Shown: positions 30,811 through 42,073, numbered from the stretch's first letter. The stretch: DNA of 64,000 bases from Macrosoma leucophasiata (GCA_036365455.1 JAWQUS010000017.1:2480001-2544000), one strand, 5' to 3'. Numbers and translations are program-made. The notes: generated by a model from the sequence alone, not told the origin.

Positions 30811-32682
30811 CCTAGGACTGAGCACTATCAAAAAAGGTATTAACAAAAATGAACTTTAAAGTTATAGTAATAAGGTTAACTTTTGGATAAACGATCTAAG
30901 AGGGCCAAAACGAGCCGAGAGAGATAGCTAGAACAAAGGCCGTTTGTCCCTTTCTCAGACTTGCCATACTACAAAAATCATGAACATAGTAGGAAAATTA
31001 GGAACTGCATAAATTAAAGTGCGACTGAAATATTTAAATACAAAACGAATTTCGTATGTTTTAAAGAAAGTTAATGAAAAGTAATAATTATTACATTTTT
31101 TTTACATTTACTGTGGTTAAGCAAATGTAAAGCGATGAAATGTAAAATTGTCTAGAATTTTTTCTCATTATTGTTCTGGTATCCCTCATTCATAGAACTA
31201 CCACAGTGTAATGTCCGACATATAAACCTAAACAAACATAACCTATGTTGCATTGTGGAAACGAAGAAGCATCAAATTTTCAACTGTTTGATATCCAAAA
31301 TGGTAAAGAAATGTTGTGTTTAAACTTGTGCAAGTGAATCCTACAGTGGTTGCGGTATTTCATTTCACATAAGTCAATCATTGTTTATTTACATTTTTGC
31401 AGACTAAAGTGACCTCACTTTATGAAATTTATGGTATTTTTGTTTTAAAAGTCTCTGATATAATCTTCTTTTAATGGTGCTCGATAGTTATTTAGGTGAT
31501 GTTATGTAGGTAGAATCATCGTTTTATACTGTGATATAATAAATTTTCCCCAAGAACAAGAATGCTTTCAGAGAATGTGAAGTTTAGAGAAGTATAGTCA
31601 GTTAATATTCAATAATCATTTTATCACGTGGGATTTTATAAATCGCTTGAGAAGCGTTCAGTTGCAAATTAATACAAAAGAGAAAAAAAACTTAGGTGAA
31701 TAACAATAGATAAACTTTGTCAATTTAAATCTTTATCTATTAAAAAATTAATGTTAGTTGTAGGTAAATAGTTAATAATAAATGTTTTTTCAAGTGTGTG
31801 TTTTCCTGTTTACTTTTATTTCACATTAACGAATACCCCCATCTATAGTCTCAAATGGCGCAGAAAATCTATTTTGTTGAAAGAAAACCTAACATAATTA
31901 AAATTGTGATTCTCATTATTTAGAGACTCCAGAATTTCTGCGTATGTAAACAACCTTACAACTAAGTACTAATACACATAAAAAAAATATGCAAAGACAA
32001 GGTACTTTTCGAAGAATTTATATTTATTTAGAGCCTCTACAAGAGTCGATGCTGTGTCGAAGCGTTAGCAGACAAACTGCTGCTTCTTTTTTAAATCAGT
32101 TAAATCATAACGGGAAGAAGGCTTCACCATTTTGTCATTCTGATTCATTCTCAGGTAGCGTGTCAAAGTCTCGACGCTGTAGACACAGTACGTGACGACC
32201 CCACCGCCCACTAGCGGAAGAATTTTCTTCTACTGAAAGAGAATTCTACTAATGCAGTCAATCAATCGACCAATGGCGGTCTAACCATTCCAATGGGATG
32301 GCGGTAGTAAATGCAATAATGCAAGAGCAGCAGCGTCCTGCAATAAAACTACCGCCACTGCGATCGGTAATCCGCATGCCAAGCGTGGCGATTATGGCAT
32401 ATCCCCCTGTGGGAAGGCTTTGGTCCAGTAGTAAACTCTTCTTTTCTTATGACTGCTATGATGAATATCATTTACATTACACTCAGTTGAAAATTACGTG
32501 TTGCAAGTAGGTACACGTAATTTATTTTGACCTATTCAATAGTAGGTCAAAGTAAGTGGAGTTAAAATATACCTATTGAAACTTGGTTAATAGCATTCTA
32601 TTCCAATGCAAATTCAACTTAATCTTCGACATTTTTGAAGGCTTTAAATTTTTGCTATTGTTGTAACATTTCACAAGATATA
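30811..32682. other. Mostly unassigned
   Basis: Apart from the THAP-like remnant at 31300, no gene or repeat is recognised. Two open stretches (31989-32195, 32298-32510) have no recognisable domain. Confidence 0.45.
31300..31377 (+). pseudogene. THAP-like zinc-finger start remnant
   Basis: ATG at 31300 gives MVKKCCV, an in-frame TAA, then TCASESYSGCGISFH. The spacing of Cys pairs and SFH near residue 22 resembles the first part of a THAP domain (C-x2-4-C ... FHxFP), a DNA-binding finger found in P-element-type transposases and in host genes. The stop codon and loss of similarity after FH suggest a dead fragment. Short similarity only. Confidence 0.3.
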
Positions 32683-32850
32683 CGACCCTGTAATTTCGTG
32701 TGTTAGATGCAAAAGATCCTAGACCTTGAGAGTGGCAACTCTCAAAGATCTCAATACACCTTTGGGTTTGTGTAGATATTTATGGCCTGCAGTATTAACC
32801 TTCTACCAATGTGAACTGTATACTTTTTGCAATATGTATTGGACTCGTAT
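32683..32850 (+). mobile_element. Strongly degenerate family S copy
   Basis: CCCTGTAATTTCGTGTG, GCAAAAGATCC and GGCCTGCAGTATTAACC align weakly with the S 3' half. Confidence 0.45.
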
Positions 32851-33321
32851 AAAAAAAAGGTCATCAGGGGCCCAGGGCGGCATTTGGCATTTGAAGGCCC
32901 AATAGCCTGACGCACGAGAAAAAAAGGTCATGAGTAAAAATTAGGGGGCCCCCGCTCACGAACATACTACCCCCCCCCCCCATATTATTGATACGGTTGA
33001 TAGATTCTAAAATACACGTCAAGAGAAACGCGCGAGCAAAAAATAAAAACGATATTTCCCTTCGTAAGCTCTACAAATCTTTCATGATTTTCAGCGGCCA
33101 GTCGACCTTTGGAGGCCCATGGCGGACCAATATTTATTGTTTAGTTGGCAACAAAAACAAAAAATATCAAAACGAATTAAAATGTAGATTTATACATTCG
33201 ATTTTTTTTTTACATTTTGAGAAGCTTCGCTGTGTTTTTTTTGCTCGTTCGTCTTTTTATAATTTTGTAGTTGGATCAAGGAAGAGATTAATCGATGACA
33301 CGCAGGGTCAAATAATTTTTT
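32851..33321. other. Unassigned; poly(C) run
   Basis: A C-run of about 13 at 32969-32982. A 111-codon open frame (32988-33323) has no recognisable domain. Confidence 0.45.
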
Positions 33322-33668
33322 AAAAATTATTTATTTATTTAAACTTTAATGCACCTAGTACATAAGGCGGACTTAATGCCATAGGGCATTCTCTACCAGT
33401 CAACCTTGAGGTAGTGGGATACTGATAGTAGGGGTGCAATAATAAAAACTATATGGACAGTAAGAAATAGGTATTGTTTAGAAACAAAAACATTATAAAT
33501 TGTATTTAACAATCAATAAAAAGATAAAAATATATTAGATATAATTATTATATTTACGTATCATAAGTAATATATACATAACTTATACAGTATATAGATA
33601 ATATATACAATAATATATTATAAATATATATTATAAATATATATGCATAGGACGACAGAAAGTTAAAA

Positions 33669-34247
33669 CTAAGGCATCGACTCCAGGAAGTGACTATAGA
33701 GCTTTCGTTTGAATGAAAACTTAGAGGGAGACTTACGAATGTCAAGGGGCAGCGTGTTCCAGAGCTTAATCGCAGATATTACCAAAGATTTCGACAAAAA
33801 AACAGAATGGTGGGAAGGTATTGCAAGCGTCAAATTCTCCGATGAACGAAGAGAAAGACTGTGGGAGTCGCCGAGAAAGTTAAATTTTGTTTGAAGATAA
33901 TTCGAAGAACATGGATCGTTAATGATTGAAAAAAGAAAACAGAGTATCCGCCAGGAACGTCTCTGGCGGATAGGAAGCCATTTAAGCTTAGAACGATAGA
34001 GGGAGATGTGGTCATATTTTCGCAGGCCAAAGATAAAGCGAATGGAAGTATTAAGTAATCGATAAAATTTGTTGAGAAGTTCTTGTGAGATATCTGAGAA
34101 ACAAACATCAGCATAATCAAGAGTGGGTAAAATAATAGAACAAACCAGGAGAATCTTTGTGCCGGTGGGTAAAAAGTTTTTATATCTATAAAGAGAGCGT
34201 AAGGTAGCGATAGTATTTTGACTAATTTTGTTTACCTGTTTTTCCAT
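33669..34247 (-). pseudogene. LINE reverse transcriptase, C-terminal part
   Basis: A 192-codon stretch continuing the reverse transcriptase at 34482-35456 after two compensating frameshifts. It shows thumb and C-terminal signatures common in CR1/Jockey-type LINEs: PTLDYADVCFSDIS (~41-54), LKWLPIRQRRSWRIL and, near the end, LWNTLPLDIRKSPSKFSFKR. It ends a few residues after this at a stop, followed by ~340 bp of AT-rich 3' UTR. Not functional. Confidence 0.85.
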
Positions 34248-34481
34248 TTTAGAGTTGAATCTATGTGTAGTCCTAAATCCTTAACGTTATCTACAAATGG
34301 TATGATTGAATTGTCAAACACAACAGGAGGCAAATGATTCAGGTCAAGTTTATTAATAAAATATGTGCTGCCAATTACTATAGCTTGACATTTCGATGTA
34401 TTTACAGAAATCCCAAATTTACGTGACCACTCACATATAGCTAGTAGATCCCTATTAATGTTAGTGATAGCCGAATGTAAA

Positions 34482-35456
34482 TTAGAAATTGATTGAGTGA
34501 AAGAGTGAAATCAGTGATTGAGTGTAAATCTGAAGGTCATCAGCATACAGATGATAAGAGCAGTGAAGATAAGAAGTGATAAGATTTATAAACAAAGAAA
34601 ATAAAAGAGGAGAAAGAATTCCGCCTTGTGGGACACCAGCGACAAGATTGCACCAGCCAGAAAGCTCCTGATTGACGCGCACTGCCTGCTGGCGACCACG
34701 AAGATACGAGGAGAACCATTCCTGGCCCAGTGATGAGATCCCAGTGAAGTTGAGTATGCTGAGGAGAATGTCATGGTCAACATTATTAAAAGCATTGGAG
34801 AAATCTACAAGGACAAGTACAGTCACTTGAGAGTTCTCCATATTTAATCTGACATCCTCCAACACCTTTACAAGAGCAGTCGATGTGCTATGCCCAGGTC
34901 GAAATCCTGATTGAAATTGGGAAAGAATGTTATTAGAAAGGATAAATTTAGACATTTGTTTGTGGACTGCGGCTTCTAGAACCTTAGAAAGAAAAGGCAG
35001 AATTGAAATGGGTCTGTAATGAGTGGGGAGACAGGGACTAGAGGATTTAGGACAAGGTACAATAAAGGCTTTCCGCCAAGCTGATGGGTAAGTACCAGAG
35101 AGAAGGGAAAAGTTAATAATGTGCGTGAAGATGGGCAGCACGGAGTCAAGTATGAGAAGAATCATTCTTCTACTAATACCATCGACTCCCATAGCATTGG
35201 ATTTTAATGCAATAAGTATTTTGTAGACCTCATCAATGGACACAGGAGAAAAAGTAAATAATCCACGAGTCAGAATCGGCATGGAAGCAAGGTTATGGAT
35301 GGTAGCTAATTTAGTATTTACGTCAAACGGAGGGGATGTAGAGAAATGTACGTTAAGATCGTTAAGGGTGCAGTTTAGAGAAGTCGGATTGAACTTGGGC
35401 TTGGAGAAGCCGAGGGTCTTAAGAAACTTCCATATATCGGCCGGAGAAGAATGCAA
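34482..35456 (-). pseudogene. LINE reverse transcriptase (5'-truncated, frameshifted)
   Basis: A 324-codon stretch with fingers/palm motifs in order: ALKSNAMGVDGIS (residues ~84-95), HYRPISILPFLSKVLE (~146-161), LVDFSNAFNNVDHD (~216-229, first catalytic Asp), AGVPQGGILSPLLF (~273-286) and YADDLQIY (~304-311, catalytic Asp pair). The N-terminal endonuclease is absent because of 5' truncation. The frame is lost about 20 residues after YADD; the protein continues in another frame (FGISVNTSKCQ, DLGLHIDSTLKW) and returns to the first frame at 34247. The ATG used is internal to the original gene and has no significance. Confidence 0.88.
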
Positions 35457-35474
35457 AACATTATCAAAAATTAT

Positions 35475-35936
35475 ATTGATATATCCATAATTTTTTCGAT
35501 ATATCGAACACTGATACTGATATTTTTAAAATAAAAAGATCAACAGCCCTACATCGAGTTTGACAAGCTGACAACTACAAGACAGTGACATTTACAATTT
35601 TTTTTAGGGTCACGGCACAAGGCAATGGTTCTACCGCCATTCCACCCTATGTGTGACGACATATGGCGCATACGTCTTTTTAGAATACACTAACTTTCAA
35701 AGTAGAAATTATGAATGAAAAGTACAAAATTTCGAAAAATGGTTAAACACGGGTGCCCTAGTTTTGGATTAACTTTTAAATAATGTAATAAAACATGTAG
35801 GATAAAAATATGAAATGTTGTCAATTGTAAGTTGTCTGACGCTCGAGGGTGCCAATTTCAAGAACTTGGCGTTTTAGACAATAATAGGTACGAAGTTATT
35901 GCACCCTATTAGTACCCGGTACTATGGTACACAAAA
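35475..35936. other. No feature recognised
   Basis: TTTTTCGATATATCGAACAC near 35491 is a small palindrome; otherwise nothing. Confidence 0.45.
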
Positions 35937-36231
35937 TGGTGGTAGAGCGCCAGTGACGGAGCTCGCGGGCGTAGGCACCACCGCATTACCTGATTTACTT
36001 GCCGCTAAATGGTAGTGTTCAGCACTATCGTGTTCCGGTCAGGTGGTAATGTACGGCCCCGTAATTTCCGGCACAGAGGCATAACACCTTAGGCCTCAGG
36101 AGTGGTAACGCATTTGCATTTTGACCTTGGTCTTTGTGTGGGTGTCTATAGGCTGCAGTCATCACTTAAGATCAATGTGAACTGCATGCTTGTTTGCCAC
36201 TTCAATTACATAAAAAAAAAAAAAAAAAAAA
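35937..36231 (+). mobile_element. Family S, subfamily A, full length
   Basis: ATGGTGGTAGAGCGCCAGTG start, poly(A) of about 22 at the end. Confidence 0.86.
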
Positions 36232-36321
36232 TAATGTGCTCCCACAGAGCTATTTATTTATCGTTAGAAAATGTTGCTTATCACTTACCTATTGGCTTTA
36301 ACTGACAAATACAACAGAACA

Positions 36322-36520
36322 GACGACCTGGTTAGTCCAGCGGTGTGAAACCACCGCTTGATTCGAAGGGTCGCGGGTTCGATCACCGCACCGGGACAAA
36401 TATTTGTATGGCGTAGAGATATTTGTTTCGGGTCTGGGTGTTTGTGTATGTGTTGTGTGTGTACAACGGCACCCACGACACAGGTTATACCTAGTGTGGG
36501 GCTGTGAGTGTAAGCGTTTT
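36322..36520 (+). mobile_element. tRNA-headed SINE (ACAAATATTTGT family)
   Basis: GACGACCTGGTTAGTCCAGC head, GCGGGTTCGATCACCGC box B, GGGACAAATATTTGTATGG, GTGTGTACAACGGCACCC, end at GTAAGCG and a T-run. Confidence 0.82.
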
Positions 36521-36562
36521 TTTTTTTAAACTTTAATAGACAAATTGTAACTAAAAAAAAAC

Positions 36563-37072
36563 TAATCGTGTTCTAGTCAGGTGGTAATTTACGGCACAGG
36601 CATAATACCTTAGGCCTCAGGAGTGGCAACGCATCTTCATTGAAATCTCTGGTTTCATGTAGATCAGAGGTTCCCAAACTATTTTTTCTTGTAGACCCTT
36701 TACAATTTTTTCTGGTTTCTGTGGACCCCCGTCCTTGCTACATTTATATCACATTCCCATATTTCCATTATTTATTCACGCCTACGTAGATTCCCATCGA
36801 GTCTCCCATGGACCACTTTGGGAATCACTGGTATGATGTAAGTAAATTGGTACTATCAGTGTAAGTGTTGAGATCCATTAACGTGGGCCCCCATTTCCAT
36901 TACATGGACCCTCAAATTTTTTTTCGCTGACGCACACCCCTTTCATGTTTTCATAGACCCCAGGGGTCGATATAGACCACTTTGGGAATCACTGATGTAG
37001 ATGTTTATTACATCATTACTTACCATCAATGTAAACTGTAGGTGTTTGCCTATTCATGACATAAAAAAAATA
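36563..37072 (+). mobile_element. Family S split by a hAT-type MITE
   Basis: S sequence 36563-36664 (AATCGTGTTCTAGTCAGG...GGTTTCATGTAGAT) resumes at 36995 (ATGTAGATGTTTATTACATC) and ends in an A-run. The interruption is the element at 36665-36994. Confidence 0.8.
36665..36994. mobile_element. hAT-type non-autonomous element, 8-bp TSD
   Basis: Ends are CAGAGGTTCCCAAACT and (right end, antisense) CAGTGATTCCCAAAGTGG, typical of hAT terminal repeats. The 8-bp duplication ATGTAGAT is perfect (36657-36664, 36995-37002). An extra internal right end, GACCACTTTGGGAATCACTG, lies at about 36811-36830, so the element looks like two stacked copies. Confidence 0.85.
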
Positions 37073-37513
37073 GTTCCATACCCCATCGGAGAGTATGTAG
37101 TAAGTAACTTAGCAAACTTTAATCAAAGTAAATTAGAGGCTTTCGTTTGAATCTCTATAAAAAAGCTGTCAAGTTTGCAGCATTCAGTAACTATTCATAA
37201 AAACCATATTATTATTAAAACTAACATTACCAAAGACAAAAAAAAGTATTTGTCCGTAATTCATTGATTAATGGAACATCCGAAATGCATTTTAATTTGT
37301 GAGTCCGTCTGTTGCAATAGCGAAGGGAGCCGCGGGCGTGTCGGGCCGCGGGCCACGTCTGTCCCGCCAAACTCGGCCCGACATCCAAACACGATAACGA
37401 AATTGTATGGATGAAATTTCAATGTCACTGCATTGCATCATGCTATGTTTTCATGCTACTTTATATTTTACGAAGTTGTGTGGACTTTAACTCTACAACT
37501 TCGTCGTACGAGT
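37073..37513. other. No feature recognised
   Basis: A GC-rich patch (GCCGCGGGCGTGTCGGGCCG) at about 37329-37350 without an open frame worth noting. Confidence 0.45.
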
Positions 37514-37687
37514 TTTTTTTTTAATGTAATGGAAGTGGCAAACAAGCATGCAGTTCACATTGATGTTATGTGATGACTGCAGCCTACAGACACCCACACA
37601 AAGACCGAGGTCAAAATGCAGATGCGTTACCACTCCTGAGGCCTAAGGTGTTATGCTTCTGTGCCGGAAATTACAGGGCCGTACATT
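37514..37687 (-). mobile_element. Family S, subfamily A, 5'-truncated
   Basis: T-run, antisense tail to GGGCCGTACAT. It ends just before the mariner at 37695. Confidence 0.82.
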
Positions 37688-37873
37688 TATAATAAGTTGA
37701 GGAAAAAGTCTTTTCGCATTATAGTATGTATGAACTTGTAATAAAATCTCTTTGGCTGGAGTATTTGTATCTGGCTGGTTTTGGTATCATTGAAAGTTAA
37801 AATTTTAAAGGACATAATTCCAAATTCAAATTAGGCAAATGTGTGATTTTCATTTGTTTTTCGTACTGTCAAG

Positions 37874-38731
37874 ATGAGTGAATCTAATGAAGAAATTCGA
37901 TACATTTTAAAATTTTACTACAAAAAAGCTAAAAATAGGACTATCGATTCTGAACTCTACTGCGAACAACTGATGAGATGAAAGCAAGAAGTTGAAAGAA
38001 AGCGGCCGGAATTGATCAACAGAAGGGGTGTGGTGTTTCATCATGATAACGCTAGACCTCACACATCTATAGCCACTCAGCAAAAATTAAGAGAGTTTGG
38101 CTGGGGGAGGTGTTAATGCATCCGCCGTATAGTCCTGACCTTGCACCTTCAGATTTCCACCTGTTTCGGTCTCTTCAGAATTCTTTATGCAATATTTTAT
38201 TTTTAAAGAAAAATGGAAAGAAAACATTGACTTCAGGCGAGGCTCGAACTCGCGACCTACTGGGAATCTAGTCCAGCCGCTCTTCCAATTGAGCTACTGA
38301 AGCCCTGCCCGATTTGTCAAATCTTTCCTTCACATCTATTGCATTGCTTTATGGTAGCAGCAGCGCCATCTATTACCAACTATGCTAATAGTTAGGCAAC
38401 CGATATAATAGACTTTTCAGTTTATTGAATATCGTAAAGAAGTCGCTTTTACCCTTAATAATTGTTTTATATTATTTCGCATTAACACATGCTTGTGAAA
38501 TATATTTTATTTTTAAAGAAAAATGGAAAGAAAAAATTGACTTCAGGCGAGGCTCGAATCTTTATGCAATGTTAGGTTAACATCACGAGAGGACTGCCAA
38601 ATCCACTTGTCGCGGTATTTTGATGAGAAGTCCCAAAATTTTTATAGCAATGGGATCATGTCCCTACCGACAAGATGGCAAAAGGTTATCGAACAAAATG
38701 GTACATACATACTTTAGTTAAATTTAAATAA
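37874..38731 (+). pseudogene. mariner transposase remnant
   Basis: The ATG at 37874 opens MSESNEEIRYILKFYYKKAK, a mariner-type N-terminus, followed after an internal deletion and a stop (TGA near 37979) by the catalytic region around VVFHHDNARPHTS (about 38030-38070). The frame is broken again, then PPYSPDLAPSDFHLF (about 38120-38165) supplies the third catalytic aspartate region. T4 splits the remnant after this, and a last piece with SLPTRWQKVIEQNG follows near 38660-38700. Most of the helix-turn-helix and the first catalytic aspartate region are missing, so it cannot be active. Confidence 0.85.
38194..38558 (-). mobile_element. T4: direct (tandem) dimer of the tRNA-derived unit
   Basis: Flanked by perfect 12-bp repeats TCTTTATGCAAT (38182-38193 and 38559-38570) and inserted in the coding remnant of a mariner transposon. 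Read on the minus strand, it begins inside the T-arm of one tRNA-like unit, runs through tail, leader and body, reaches a complete second tRNA-like unit (38229-38304), and ends in the same tail as the other copies. GACTTCAGG recurs at 38229 and 38539, giving a 310-bp unit. This copy supplies the linear order of the unit that the inverted copies scramble. Confidence 0.88.
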
Positions 38732-39059
38732 ACTATATTAAAAAATGTTTTGAATTATCTTAAAAAATGCGAAGAAACTTTTTCCCCAACCTTAGATAGG
38801 TCGTAGTTTATGGTGGCAGAAAGTTGACGACTTATATCCAAGCGTCGCAGTTTTCATCGGAACGATATTACCACTACTGTATGACAAGTCTTCTCAGGTA
38901 TTTTTTTTATTAGATACCTAGATTAATTAGAAGTTTTATTAAATGAGATAATTCACATCAACCTTTCCTATTCGGCAGTTAAATATTTATATGTTAACAA
39001 TATACAGATGTTATAAATGGAATTCATCATGTTGTGTGAAAATATGTAATAATTATAAA

Positions 39060-40221
39060 TGTTAAAATGTATAAATCTTTATCTACATCTATACAAATAA
39101 ATAAAATTGGAGTGTCTGTTTGTAATATTAAAATAACAGTTTTTTACTTAATGCATAAGTATGTATACACGATACATATACCAAAACAACATTTTTTACA
39201 ATTTTTGTCTGTCTGTCTGTTTGGCGGGGCTAATCTTGGGAACGGCTGGACCGATTTTGACGGGACTTTCACTGGCAGATAGCTGATGTGACAAGGAGTA
39301 ACTTAGGCTACTTTTATCTCCATACATCCATACATACACGGGTAGGTAGCTGATGTAATAAGGAGTAACTTAGGCTACTTTTATCTCCGTACAACCATAC
39401 ATGCATACCTACATAAAAATAAGTAGAATTGGAGTGTATCCGACTTTGATGGGACTTCCACAGGTAGATAGCTGATGTAATAAGGAGTAACTTAGGCTAC
39501 TTTTATCTCCATACATACATACATACATACATAATAATAATAATGGCAACCCATTATACGTCCCACTGCTGGGCACGAGTCTCTCCCCTTTTTTTTGGGG
39601 GGGGAGGCCTGGAGCTTACTCCACCACGCTGCTCCAATGCGGATTGGTGGAGGTGGGTGGGTTAGTGGCCAACCCACTGTCGGATGTTTTCAAACCGCCC
39701 ATAAGGCCTCCGACAAGGTTTAACGACTGCTATCCATCGATAGCAACCGGGACCGACGGCTTAACGTGCCCTCCGAAGCACGGAAACGCGCATTTAATTT
39801 GCCACTAGCGGTCACCCAGCACACTACCCGACCGCGCCCGTAGTGCTTAACCGAGCAGATCGCTTACGATCTACACCAGCCGGTGGGCCATGCGCGCTTC
39901 ATTGCGACATACATACAAACAAGTAGAATTGGAGTGTATCCGACTTTGATGGGACTTCCACGGGTAGGTAGCTGATGTAATAAGGAGTAACTTAGGCTAC
40001 TTTTATCTCCATACAACCATACATACATACATACCTACATACAAATGAATAGAATTTGAGTGTCTCCGATTTTGACGGGACCTATACCACTGGCTATACA
40101 TCTGGTGTAATAAGGAGTAACTTAATCTATTTTTATACTAGCTGCGCCCACGACTTCGTCCGGGTAGATACTGAACAATCATATTTTTTCTCACGTGGAC
40201 GAAGTCGCGGGCACAGCTAGT
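39060..40221 (+). mobile_element. Helitron-like element with internal tandem repeats
   Basis: GTCTGTCTGTCTGTTTGGCG and GGAACGGCTGGACCGATTTT, then repeated units each containing TAGCTGATGTAATAAGGAG and AGGCTACTTTTATCTCC (near 39280, 39347, 39470, 39970; degenerate near 40100). A LINE-like repeat splits the array at 39532-39906. It ends with ACTAGCTGCGCCCACGACTT and an inverted second end at 40191-40221. Confidence 0.6.
39532..39906 (-). mobile_element. LINE-3'-end-like repeat (CCCACTGCTGGGCACGAG family)
   Basis: ATAATAATAATGGCAACCC followed by GTCCCACTGCTGGGCACGAG; ends near CCGGTGGGCCATGCGCGC. It splits a tandem-repeat Helitron-like region. A second copy is at 53374-53680. Orientation is inferred from the (TTA)n tail reading on the minus strand. 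Confidence 0.65.
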
Positions 40222-41220
40222 ACTTAATATAAGCCTATTTAAGAAAGTAGAAGCATATATTAAAAAACTATGAACAAGTAGGTAAAGTAAATGATGAGTC
40301 TTGATTCTAGATATGAGACCCAATGAGGTACATACACTCATAGTTCGTGGAAATTGCATACGTAGCGCATCGCGTTAGGACTGTTGTGTTCTAATTTGAA
40401 ATCAAAATTAATTCCATTCAAAAACGTTCGACAAGCGAAAGCTTGTACAAATAAATTATAGCCGCCGAAAGCCCCATTCCAAAGGGAAATAAGGGAGGTT
40501 TTGTTTTATTTCTCTCGTCTGAACAGCAACAAACCATTAGCCATCGAGCTCAGCTTTCAGATGGAATCTGGAAACATGCATAGGTACGATAAAATAGATA
40601 GCGAATAAATAAAAATACACGCTAAGTACCAACGTCCCTGTATCCGCCCCGCTTCGCGAACGGCCGCCAAAAAAGAGAATTCTGGTACATTTTTTTCTTT
40701 ACGCCGGTGAAATTCGCGAAAAATGTTACATGTATATTTTATGTGGGATAGAGTTTTTTGTTGAGTTCTGGTGTTGATGGAAGTTTGTAATGAAACTCGG
40801 ATGGTAAAATAGAATGTATCTTTTTTGCCGCATCGCCTTTCATGTGAACTGTATGTATTACATAAAAGATATGAACTAGAATCTAACGCATAAATTAATC
40901 ACTGATTAAAATAAGTGCACTTACCTTCTACTTCAGAAGTATTCCAGCAAATTGGCTGTGAGAGACGGGTATACATATGGACAGACGCATGCATCCGTGA
41001 AGTTAGCTACAAGTTGCTGTGAAGATTTTATGGTATAGAAAGGATACGCGACGAGAAAAATGTATGAGTAGTCTGCCTTCATCACTTCAACATTGAAACT
41101 CACCTTCTTTCTCGTCTGGTGTGGTCGTTGTTGCAGAAACTGGTGCAAAGTTCACGAATGCGGCTTCACTTAGTGACATTTAAGTTTTGTGCATACTGTA
41201 CTTGGCACTTCTAAGGGCAA
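40222..41220. other. No feature recognised
   Basis: No coding or repeat signal recognised. Confidence 0.45.
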
Positions 41221-41346
41221 GATTCACAAACCGCATTACGACTTTACTTTCGAGCAAAGTACGCTTCGAACTGTCAAAACCCATACATTTCTGACAGTTC
41301 TAAGCATACTTTGTTCAAAATAAAGTCGTAGTTCGGTCTTTGAATC
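41221..41346. mobile_element. 126-bp MITE
   Basis: Left GATTCACAAACCGCATTACG, right (antisense) GATTCAAAGACCGAACTACG. The arms also share ACTTTGCTC/GAGCAAAGT-type motifs, so most of the element is palindromic. A fragment lies at 266-335. Confidence 0.8.
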
Positions 41347-41738
41347 TCTCACTAAGAGTAAAATCCCCGCATAATATGAGATAATTCGATTTACGAATTT
41401 CAACTTTATGTTATGTTGGGGCACCCTTAGCTCCTGTCACTCACATACGAACATATCACAAATCTCTACCGTCTTTCCATTGCCGCGTTATTCCCAAATA
41501 CACGTAATATTTTGAATAGATTTATCTATGTAGACATATTTCGCGGTGACACAATTTCACACGTTTCATACGCGTTGGATAGAAGGATGGCAGAATTCGT
41601 GACATGTGCGCGATAATTTCCGCGTAGATAGATATAAAATCAATGATGAATTTTATGAAGTAAATATTAAATATATAGGTACCTATATCTACATCAGTAG
41701 ATTGTAGAGAGTAGGTATTTTATTCATACAGTACATAA

Positions 41739-42073
41739 AGAATCATGGCAAAGTTTCATACATTGATTTGTACAAAAAAAGTTAGAAAAAGGTACAAGGT
41801 AAAACGGATTAGAAATATTATCTAGGGAACCTAAATAACATATTCTGGTATTTAAAATATTTTTAAATCACCGGAATTAAAATCGTTTTTCCTAACAACA
41901 GTAGAAGCACTCCATAAGTCCATACTAAAGTTCAATTTCAAACTTTTTATTCCGGAGAGTAAAAAATATTTTAAGTATCAGGAAATGTTGTTTAGGTTCA
42001 CTGGATAATATTTCCATGCTGTTTTACCGTGTACCTTTTTTTCATTTTTTCTGTAGAAATCTTGCCATGATTT
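41739..42073. repeat. Old long inverted repeat, ~120-bp arms
   Basis: AATCATGGCAA...GGTACAAGGTAAAAC...CCTAAATAACAT...TTAAAATATTTTT on the left is mirrored by the right arm from 41955 to 42073, with roughly four fifths of bases matching by eye. Loop ~90 bp. Either an old MITE or a hairpin-forming locus. Confidence 0.7.

Larger units (their letters stand above)
33331..35465 (-). mobile_element. 5'-truncated non-LTR retrotransposon (LINE), 9-bp TSD
   Basis: Flanked by AAAAATTAT (33322-33330, 35466-35474). It runs antisense: part of a reverse-transcriptase frame, a C-terminal domain, a 3' UTR ending with ATTAAAGTTTAAATAAATAA. The identical 3' end with a 6-bp duplication occurs alone at 47401-47489. 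Reverse-transcriptase motifs place it in the CR1/Jockey group in a broad sense; the clade needs a tree. Confidence 0.88.
37695..38792 (+). mobile_element. Internally deleted mariner element carrying T4
   Basis: Ends AGTTGAGGAAAAAGTCTTTT and (right, antisense) AGGTTGGGGAAAAAGTTTCT, flanked by TA. Without the T4 insertion and its duplicated target it is about 720 bp, shorter than the ~1.3 kb of a complete mariner. The coding remnant is described separately. The insertion order is mariner first, T4 second. Confidence 0.85.

Noticed and set aside
33709..33894. Plus-strand frames inside the LINE at 33331-35465 (also 35236-35490)
   Set aside because: Antisense shadows of the reverse-transcriptase gene.
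39500..39535. CRISPR-like array in the tandem repeats
   Set aside because: Units contain no unique spacers; this is a simple tandem repeat in a eukaryotic mobile element.
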